Source: Aridibacter sp965216195
GTDB lineage: Bacteria; Acidobacteriota; Blastocatellia; Pyrinomonadales; Pyrinomonadaceae
NCBI GenBank assembly: GCA_965216195.1
Contig: OZ244151.1
Location: forward strand, 3,596,001-3,660,000
DNA: 64,000 nt
Direction of reading: 5' to 3'
Shown here: positions 18,106 to 24,761 of the stretch, one piece after another
How positions within the stretch are numbered: the first letter of the stretch is position 1
Layout of the letters: each line of letters starts with the position of its first letter
Notes under the pieces: model-generated
Told to the model about the DNA's origin: nothing
Database searches by the model: none
What the model saw: only the letters and a program-made list of their open reading frames with translations
Position numbers and translations under genes: made by a program

Positions 18106-19215
18106 TTATAAATTTCCCCGTCTTCGCTGTTCCTCTTCTATCGAAACAAATAGCGCCTTGAAGTTTCCTTTGCCGAAACCCTTGCAACCCTTTCGCTGTA
18201 GGATCTCATAGAAAACCGTCGGACGATCTTCGACCGGTTTTGTAAAGATCTGCAGCAGATAACCCTCGTCATCCCGGTCGACAAGTATTCCAAGCCGCTT
18301 CAAATCTTCAACGTCCTCGTCAATATCCCCAACGCGATCGAGGAGCTCATCGTAATAGGTGTCCGGCACCCGAAGAAAATCGATTCCATTTTCATACAGT
18401 TTTTCGACTGTGTGCAGAACGTCTTTACAAAGAAGCGCGACGTGCTGAACCCCAGCCGATTTGTAGTAGTCAATATACTCCTGAATCTGGCTCTTGCCGC
18501 CTTTTCCTTCGGCCGGTTCGTTGATCGGAAACTTGATATTGCGCTGCCCGTCAGACATCACAATCGACATCAGGGCCGAATATTCAGTTGAAATATCCTT
18601 GTCGTCAAAGGTTATGTAACGGTGAAAACCCATTACGTCACGATAAAAATCTGCCCAGTGGTTCATCTTCCCAAGCTCGACATTTCCAACCATGTGGTCA
18701 ATCAAAATGAGCCCGGTGTCGTCACCGGCAATCTTTTGTTCAGTAAAATCGGGGAGAAACGGGCCCGAATAATTGTGTCCGTTATTCGTATTGTACGAAA
18801 TAAAGGAGTGAATCGTGTCGCCGTAAGTTTTTATCGCGGCACGTCTTACACTTCCATTCTCGTCCTTCCAATCATACGGCTCAATCGCGACTTCCGCTCC
18901 GCGTTTTACTGCTTCGTTGAAGGCGAAATCCGCATCCTCAACCTGAAACGCGATATCTTTTACTCCATCACCGTGAAGCCTTATGTGTTCGCCGGCCTCA
19001 TGATTTTCGTTTAACGGCGTTGTGAAAACGAAGTTAATTCGATTCTGCCGCATTACATAAGACGTCGTTTCACGGTTTCCGGTTTCCAAACCGGAGTATG
19101 CAATCCGCGAAAAGCCAAACGCATGCCTGTAATAAAATTCCGCCTGCTTTGCATTGCCGACGTAAAATTCTACGTGATGAATTTTTTTTAATCCTAAAGG
19201 GTTTTGTTCTGTCAT
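18106..19215 (-). CDS. hpd: 4-hydroxyphenylpyruvate dioxygenase
   Basis: A 369-residue two-domain VOC-fold enzyme converting 4-hydroxyphenylpyruvate to homogentisate. The Fe(II) ligands lie in LIDHMVGNV (His), VQHVALLCKD (His) and VFYEILQRKG (Glu). The C-terminal QRKGCKGFGKGNFKALF helix that gates the active site is complete. It lies downstream of phhA, separated by about 400 bases of repeats, so it probably has its own promoter. Confidence 0.97.
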   Translation of the reverse strand: MTEQNPLGLKKIHHVEFYVGNAKQAEFYYRHAFGFSRIAYSGLETGNRETTSYVMRQNRINFVFTTPLNENHEAGEHIRLHGDGVKDIAFQVEDADFAFNEAVKRGAEVAIEPYDWKDENGSVRRAAIKTYGDTIHSFISYNTNNGHNYSGPFLPDFTEQKIAGDDTGLILIDHMVGNVELGKMNHWADFYRDVMGFHRYITFDDKDISTEYSALMSIVMSDGQRNIKFPINEPAEGKGGKSQIQEYIDYYKSAGVQHVALLCKDVLHTVEKLYENGIDFLRVPDTYYDELLDRVGDIDEDVEDLKRLGILVDRDDEGYLLQIFTKPVEDRPTVFYEILQRKGCKGFGKGNFKALFVSIEEEQRRRGNL

Positions 19216-19611
19216 ATTTCTTAACCAATAATTTATATATTTGAAATCTGTTATGCGTTATCTAAAATTATTTCCGCTCCGCTAGGAGCATAAATAAGTT
19301 AGCCAGTGGTGAACGCGAGCGTGAACCTCTGGGCAATGTCAGAAAAATTTATAAGCTCCACAGGAGCGTAATAACGGCAAAATGCGAACCCATAATTTTT
19401 TAAAGGCGTTTGTGACGCCTTTCCAGGGCTTGCCTTATTTATTTTGTTTCCAGAGGTTCGCTATCGCTCACCAATGGCTACCCTATTTCGCATCTTCGAT
19501 GCGTTCAAATATCGTCGTCTGATTCCAGCATTCGCTCACCACTGGCTACCTTATTTTGCATCTTCGATGCGTTCAATACCGTTATCCGAAGCCCGAGCTT
19601 TTAATCGCCCA
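19216..19611. repeat. Intergenic region of degenerate dispersed repeats
   Basis: A 396-base gap between phhA and hpd. A roughly 43-base unit (TCACCAATGGCTACC... GCATCTTCGATGCGTTCAA) occurs as direct copies at about 19465-19507 and 19534-19576, and an inverted, diverged copy (GTTAGCCAGTGGTGAACGCG) lies near 19298-19340. Short palindromes such as GCTCCGCTAGGAGC (19274-19287) and AAGGCGTTTGTGACGCCTTT (near 19402) lie between them. The block looks like accumulated REP-type elements. No gene seen. Confidence 0.65.
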
Positions 19612-20520
19612 CTACGCCTTTATAAAATCCTCTATATAACGTCTCACCTCTTCTTTCAAAAACTTATATGACGGCACAACGTAATAGATCGGCTGTAGGT
19701 GCGAGTAGGTATATTCATGCTCGATCACCTCTTCTAAAACAAACGGACGACGCTCTGCCTCATCCGAAAAGGCATGCTTCATCTCCTTAAACGACGAAAG
19801 CACACCCGCTCCATATGCCTTGATATCGCCTTCAGCTTCAACCAACCCAAACTCAACCGTAAACCAGTAGATGCGCCCAAGCTCCTCAATCTGCTCATCG
19901 GTCGCCATACGCGCACCGTGCCCGATAAACTGAGAAAATTCCGCAAACGCAGGGTTCGTAAACATCGGAATATGTCCGATCGCTTCGTGGACAATGTCCG
20001 GTTCGGGTGTATAACCCGGGCGCGAATGGTGCCTAATATATTGAGTCGAAAGCATCGTTCGCCAGGATAGCCAACTCAAAAACGAACGGGTATTTACAAG
20101 TCCTTCGATTGGTGCAACACGAAAGCCGGTCGTCTGTTTCAGACGCTCGTTCATCTCCGTCAACTGAGGAATTCCTTCGTTGCTAATTCCAAGATCTTTC
20201 TTAGCTTTCAGATAAAATGGTGACGCTTTCGCTTGATGCAGTTCTTCGAGTTCCCCGGCAACATGTCGCCAGACATCCTGCTCTTGCTCCGTGTATGGCA
20301 CGTCAGTAATTTTGCCGGTTTCCCGGAAGTTTTTTGCGAGGCTTGCGATGAAATCTCGACGCTTTCGATATTCGGGGTCTTTAGCGCCGGGGTGCTCGAG
20401 CGGGAGTTCTTCAATGTCCTCGAAAGGCATGTCCTCAAATGCAGGTAAATCCTCATCTTTTATCTCAAAACTTTTTACCTTAAAGGCAGGCTCAATCGAC
20501 GGTTTCGATTCTGTCAGCAT
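19612..20520 (-). CDS. phhA: Phenylalanine 4-monooxygenase
   Basis: A 302-residue aromatic amino acid hydroxylase of the monomeric bacterial type, converting phenylalanine to tyrosine with tetrahydropterin and Fe(II). The iron-binding signature PEPDIVHEAIGHIPMF supplies two His ligands, and the third ligand is likely the Glu in YWFTVEFGLVEAEG. VAPIEGLVNTRSFLSWLS is also typical. An AAAGGAG ribosome site sits 9 bases before the ATG. It is divergent from an Lrp/AsnC regulator that is a natural candidate for its control. Confidence 0.95.
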   Translation of the reverse strand: MLTESKPSIEPAFKVKSFEIKDEDLPAFEDMPFEDIEELPLEHPGAKDPEYRKRRDFIASLAKNFRETGKITDVPYTEQEQDVWRHVAGELEELHQAKASPFYLKAKKDLGISNEGIPQLTEMNERLKQTTGFRVAPIEGLVNTRSFLSWLSWRTMLSTQYIRHHSRPGYTPEPDIVHEAIGHIPMFTNPAFAEFSQFIGHGARMATDEQIEELGRIYWFTVEFGLVEAEGDIKAYGAGVLSSFKEMKHAFSDEAERRPFVLEEVIEHEYTYSHLQPIYYVVPSYKFLKEEVRRYIEDFIKA

Positions 20521-20662
20521 TCCCTCATTCTCCTTTATTAATTTGTTTCCAATCTTACATTTTAAACAAATCTGCCAATCTTTTGAATAACCAACATTTG
20601 TTTTTTCGTCAGTCTTACTTTAGATTTTAACAAAATTTAGGCGTACTGCTTTAGAAAATAAA
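20521..20662. promoter_or_regulatory. Divergent control region phhA / Lrp-type regulator
   Basis: A 142-base AT-rich gap. On the plus strand TTGTTT, 17 bases and TAGATT (near 20608-20636) is a plausible promoter for the regulator. AAACAAAT / ATTTGTTT-like elements recur (near 20566 and 20605), which could be Lrp-type binding sites, but a consensus cannot be defined from one locus. Confidence 0.4.
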
Positions 20663-21103
20663 ATGATTGATGAGATAGATTGGAAAATCCTTATTGAGCT
20701 GCAGGAGGATGCGCGTACAAGCTACGCGGAGCTAGGCAGACGGATCGGTTTAACGACACCTGCAATAATCGAGCGAATTCGAAAACTTGAAGACGCAGGA
20801 ATAATAACCGGCTACCGGGTTGAGATCGACACTGCCAAGGTCGGTTTACCGGTAACGGCGTTTATCAGAATGAGCATAACCGGAGTAGATTACTCTCACA
20901 TTGTCGAAGTCGTTAAGGAATCAGAGGAAGTTTTGGAATGTCATCGGGGAACTGGCGGAGACTCGTTCATTATGAAAGTCGCGGTCGCGTCGGTCGAGCA
21001 TCTTCAGACGATCATCGATAAATTGACGCCATACGGAATTACGACGACCGCGATTGTACTTTCATCGCCAGTTAATAATCGTATAATTGAGCCGCGGGAT
21101 TAA
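20663..21103 (+). CDS. Lrp/AsnC-family transcriptional regulator
   Basis: A 146-residue regulator: N-terminal helix-turn-helix (DEIDWKILIELQEDARTSYAELGRRIGLT, about 2-31) followed by an AsnC-type ligand-binding RAM domain (about 62-140, including the loop ECHRGTGGDSFIMKVAV). These proteins respond to amino acids. Divergence from phhA suggests it senses phenylalanine or tyrosine and controls the catabolic block; that is inference. Its last bases overlap the stop of the convergent lipoprotein gene by 4. Confidence 0.9.
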   Translation: MIDEIDWKILIELQEDARTSYAELGRRIGLTTPAIIERIRKLEDAGIITGYRVEIDTAKVGLPVTAFIRMSITGVDYSHIVEVVKESEEVLECHRGTGGDSFIMKVAVASVEHLQTIIDKLTPYGITTTAIVLSSPVNNRIIEPRD

Positions 21104-21600
21104 TCCTTGATCTCTTTGGAGGCTAGAATCTCAATATCTTTCAATTTTGCAGAAGTTGTTTTCTGATCGGTCACTCTTATCTTGAAAAGGTACTCCCTAC
21201 CCTTCTCAAAAGACTTTGGCTCCTTCACAAAAATTATCAGATTCTTATTGCTGAGGTTGTAATTTTCCAGATCCTTATTTTCCTCGGATATAACAATGTT
21301 GTCTTTCATACACGGTTTGCATTGAGAATCCGGTGGACATAGCGGACAGGTATAGATCTTTACGACAAATCCTCTTGTCTCAAATATTCCTTCCTTAGGA
21401 TTCTGACGGTTTAGTTCCGAGATTGTATGAAATTGTTCGAACCCCGTTTCGACGGGCGGGTCTTTTTGTGTCGGTTCTCCTGTAACCGTAGTAGATCGGT
21501 TTGTTGAGTTTTTGGGAAGATTTTCGGTCGAACGACACGAACTAGCCAAAATCAGTGCCGCAAGCAAAAGCATTAGAATTATCATCCGCCATCTGATCAC
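21100..21600 (-). CDS. Lipoprotein of unknown function
   Basis: A 166-residue protein. The GTG start at 21600 is supported by an excellent ribosome site (AAAGGAGG, 8-base spacing); an ATG five codons later lacks one. The signal peptide ends in a lipobox LASSC, then a Ser/Thr/Asn-rich linker. The body carries a CPLCPPDSQCKPC cysteine cluster (about 89-101) that could bind metal or form disulfides, and an OB-fold-like pattern of strands (FETRGFVVKIYTC, LIIFVKEPKSF). Function not recognised. Confidence 0.75.
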   Translation of the reverse strand: MIRWRMIILMLLLAALILASSCRSTENLPKNSTNRSTTVTGEPTQKDPPVETGFEQFHTISELNRQNPKEGIFETRGFVVKIYTCPLCPPDSQCKPCMKDNIVISEENKDLENYNLSNKNLIIFVKEPKSFEKGREYLFKIRVTDQKTTSAKLKDIEILASKEIKD

Positions 21601-21617
21601 AAATCGAACCTCCTTTG

Positions 21618-22283
21618 CTAATCTTTCGTTCGAATTTTTTTATCACGCTCACTCAAATAGAAATGCCAAAGCAATCTGGCGGCGACAGAACGATACGGCC
21701 TCCATCTAGTTGCAATTTCAAGAAACTCGTCCGAACCGGGCCGAGCTTCCAGGCCACTCAGTTCCTTCCAGGCTTGATGAAGAGCAATATCGCCTCTCGG
21801 CATTATATCGGGTCGAAGCGAAATCATTATCAAGTATATATCGGCAGTCCAATGCCCGATTCCCTTGACTTTCATCAATTCGTCCTTTGCGTCTTCATCG
21901 GAGAGCTCGTTTAAACCTTCAATATCTAGCGAATTATCCAGTATCGCTTCCGCTAGATTTCTCGCGTATCCGGTTTTCTGCCTGGAAAAATAGCAGTTCT
22001 TCATTTCGGCCTCGCTTAGCTCCAAAACTCCCTTTGGTGTAATTTCGCCAAGCCTTTCTTTGAGCTTGTTAAACGCCGCAAGAGCTGAAGCGAGCGATAC
22101 CTGTTGCTCGAGGATGATATGAACCAGGGTTGCAAAGGTTGGCTCACGATCCCACAGTGGTGGAGTTCCGTAGGTTTTGAAAACGCGTGAGAGATGTTTG
22201 TCCTTGTTTGAGAGTTTTTTACAAATTGAAGCAAGGTTATGCTCGCTTATCATTTCGAGCGTAGTGTTTTTTTTTATTTTCAT
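21618..22283 (-). CDS. DNA-3-methyladenine glycosylase (AlkA-like, HhH-GPD)
   Basis: A 221-residue helix-hairpin-helix glycosylase. The hairpin MKVKGIGHWTADIYLIM (about 137-153) is followed by PRGDIALHQA, whose Asp is the expected catalytic residue. It removes alkylated purines such as 3-methyladenine in base excision repair. It lacks the N-terminal Ada-like domain of E. coli AlkA, as is common for short homologues. It lies 17 bases from the lipoprotein gene on the same strand, so the two may share a transcript. Confidence 0.9.
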   Translation of the reverse strand: MKIKKNTTLEMISEHNLASICKKLSNKDKHLSRVFKTYGTPPLWDREPTFATLVHIILEQQVSLASALAAFNKLKERLGEITPKGVLELSEAEMKNCYFSRQKTGYARNLAEAILDNSLDIEGLNELSDEDAKDELMKVKGIGHWTADIYLIMISLRPDIMPRGDIALHQAWKELSGLEARPGSDEFLEIATRWRPYRSVAARLLWHFYLSERDKKIRTKD

Positions 22284-22311
22284 GCCGCGAAAAATCGAGT
22301 TCCGTTCAAAT

Positions 22312-23652
22312 TTAATCAGTAATTGAAATCGTTTTTGTAAAGACTTTTACGCAGGCGGTACACAACCCATCAACAATGAGAACAATCTCCAAGTTTTTCC
22401 CGGTAGCGCTGGAATCAACATCAACTATTACCGATCGCTTTCGTTTCCCAACAATCCGTCCGTTTTTTACTTTCCATTTAACCGAAGTGGTTGTTTGGTC
22501 TCCTCCCTTGACTATCGCGACCAGTTTTATCGTCTCACCGCTCTTAACTAAATCTTGGCTAGACTCAATTTCGACAGTCGGACACTCACACCCAGGATCA
22601 CAAACAGGGCAAATTCCACGGGTAACGGTCTTCGATATTAGGTTGCCGCGCTTGCCATTCCTAACGATCCATCCCGAGATTGTATAAATTCCAGGGCCCG
22701 TTTGTGAAAGATCCCAAATGACCTTACGACCCTCACCAATGATTCTGCCGCCGCTTACTTTATAATTAAATCTTCGCGTCTTCTTGTGGTCTTTGGCAGC
22801 AACAGCTTCTATTTTCAGTTTCTCATCTTTTTTTGAGCAAGCCTGTAGATCGCTTTCGGAAATTGGGCACCACAACGGTGCTTGTGTTGAGCTAAGTTTC
22901 AATTCCCAAAGCCTTAATAATTTGCTACGGGTATAGGACGTTCTCTTTTCAATTTGCAGGGTGGTTGAAGCCTCACCGTTTAAACATTTCCCATCGCAGA
23001 AACCATCTTTACCAAATTTAACTGTGGTTTTGAGCTCAGTGCTAGCCATTTTGCGGCTGGTTGAAACTGAAATTGTAGGTGTACCCTGCCCATCGACAAT
23101 TTTGCCAGCCGAAACATTCCAGTAGTAAGCCAGTTCGTCCTGATTACCACCGACAACATTGGCCGTGAATTCTATTGTTTCTCCCGGATGGACTGGTTCC
23201 AGCGGTCTTGAAATCGAAGTATTTTCTGGGCAAGAACAATCTTGAATGCAGTCGTTTTCGACGGTTGCTAGTTTTTCGGCAGTTCTTCCCGAAATCGTTC
23301 CGTCGCTTCTCTTTATCAGTGCAATGATTTGATACGTGCCCGGCTTCTCTTTGGAGATATCCCATTTAACATTTGTACCAGCACCAATTATTTGACCGCC
23401 TGTAGTCACATATTCAAAAACAGCGTTTTGAGCGGTCGTAATATCTCCTTTTATCCTGACGTTAATTGGTTCTTTATCACCATTGTCATAACCCCTCTGC
23501 GACCTTCCGCCAGGTTTACATGCTTCGAAAATTCTGTTTTTGCTCAATGAAAGTGTAGCTTGATGATTCTGAAAAGCTGTGACATCACCCGAGGCAAGAA
23601 TAAGGAGGAATAAGCTGAAAATAGATAAGAGTAGAACACTTGGTTTTCTCAT
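22312..23652 (-). CDS. Secreted protein with duplicated Ig/PKD-like units
   Basis: A 446-residue protein with a signal peptide (about 1-27). The mature part is two copies of one architecture: an Ig/PKD-like domain containing GGQIIGAGTNVKWD (about 91-104) or GGRIIGEGRKVIWD (about 305-318), then a cysteine-rich linker (CIQDCSCPE, or CPVCDPGCECP), then a second Ig-like domain. The conserved W-D pair and spacing point to internal duplication. It is probably extracellular or periplasmic; no catalytic motif is visible. Function unknown. Confidence 0.75.
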   Translation of the reverse strand: MRKPSVLLLSIFSLFLLILASGDVTAFQNHQATLSLSKNRIFEACKPGGRSQRGYDNGDKEPINVRIKGDITTAQNAVFEYVTTGGQIIGAGTNVKWDISKEKPGTYQIIALIKRSDGTISGRTAEKLATVENDCIQDCSCPENTSISRPLEPVHPGETIEFTANVVGGNQDELAYYWNVSAGKIVDGQGTPTISVSTSRKMASTELKTTVKFGKDGFCDGKCLNGEASTTLQIEKRTSYTRSKLLRLWELKLSSTQAPLWCPISESDLQACSKKDEKLKIEAVAAKDHKKTRRFNYKVSGGRIIGEGRKVIWDLSQTGPGIYTISGWIVRNGKRGNLISKTVTRGICPVCDPGCECPTVEIESSQDLVKSGETIKLVAIVKGGDQTTTSVKWKVKNGRIVGKRKRSVIVDVDSSATGKNLEIVLIVDGLCTACVKVFTKTISITD

Positions 23653-23808
23653 TTAACACCTGCAAAATATGAAATTCCGAACCATTTCGAGGTTCTTAAA
23701 CTCAGATTGATTACGAATAATGAACCGACCGAAACCTTTACGAGCTACCTTCCTATTGAAATCTTAGTTCAATCAATTTTTTCCTACGAAAAAATCAACA
23801 AAGACTGT

Positions 23809-24735
23809 CTATGAGAGGGTCTTTCCAAACTTCGTGAGTAGGTTAGACTCTTTCCAGCTCTTGCATAGTGCAAATGCCGAGCGATAATTCTTGTTTCGTA
23901 TTTCTGTAAATCTCGAAAAAAGCCAGGCATCGGTTTGATAATCGGAAACCTTAAAATCGTCGTTGAGCAAATCATTACTGAGGGCCTCAATCCACACGTC
24001 GCAATCGTGAACCTCGCCTAGGAAATCCTGCAGTCGTGAAATCTTTACCGAATACTTCACTAGTTTCGGATGGCGATCAGGCGCAAACAGCTCGATTGCG
24101 TAACGCAGACGCTTTGTGGATAGACGAAATTCATGTAACGCTTCCGCATCGTAAGGCTTATAGATACCCTTACTCAGTTCGCTAAACTCTTCCAGTTTTT
24201 TTTCGATCGCCGATAATCCAAATTCATCGTATTTAAATTGGGCATTCGCTTTCTTTTTATGCGAGGAGTCTTCAATTGCTGAGTCAAACCGTTTTTGCAA
24301 TTTACTTAGATCGTGTGTAGAAAGAAACTTCTCAAGGTCAATTCTCGCATTTTCGCGAACCGCGCGGCGACGTTTGATCAAATTCTCCACGCCGTTTCTG
24401 ATCTGTTTGTTTTTTGTCTTTAAACCGAGTCTTTTCAACGTGATGATTGAAACATCCCGATCACGCACCGCACCAAGTACGCCAGCAACCTGTTTGATCT
24501 CGCTTTTTACCGGCTTTAGTGGCTTATTTCTAAACAGTGGTTTGAAATCTTTTAATGTGCTGCGCAAACGCCGGGTCGCAACCCTCATCGCGTGAACACC
24601 GCCAACGTCGCCTTTCTTAAGAGCCTGATCGCGAAAGCTAAGTATCTCGCCAAAACGCGTTCTTAAAGCGATGACCGCTCCTTCGAGCGCACGTGCGTCT
24701 TTATCTATACCGGTGATTTTCTTTGCTTTTGCCAT
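23809..24735 (-). CDS. CHAD-domain protein
   Basis: A 308-residue all-helical protein rich in conserved His/Arg pairs: HAMRVATRRLRSTLKDF (about 49-65), VRDRDVSI, HEFRLSTKRLRYAIELF (about 202-218) and EVHDCDVWIEAL. These are the hallmarks of CHAD (conserved histidine alpha-helical domain). CHAD proteins bind inorganic polyphosphate and can localise to polyphosphate granules. A PPK2 polyphosphate kinase gene lies 21 kb away (45855). It is read after the acetyl-CoA-synthetase-like gene with a 26-base gap and may be cotranscribed. Confidence 0.88.
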   Translation of the reverse strand: MAKAKKITGIDKDARALEGAVIALRTRFGEILSFRDQALKKGDVGGVHAMRVATRRLRSTLKDFKPLFRNKPLKPVKSEIKQVAGVLGAVRDRDVSIITLKRLGLKTKNKQIRNGVENLIKRRRAVRENARIDLEKFLSTHDLSKLQKRFDSAIEDSSHKKKANAQFKYDEFGLSAIEKKLEEFSELSKGIYKPYDAEALHEFRLSTKRLRYAIELFAPDRHPKLVKYSVKISRLQDFLGEVHDCDVWIEALSNDLLNDDFKVSDYQTDAWLFSRFTEIRNKNYRSAFALCKSWKESNLLTKFGKTLS

Positions 24736-24761
24736 TTACTATTAAGTTACTTATATGACGA

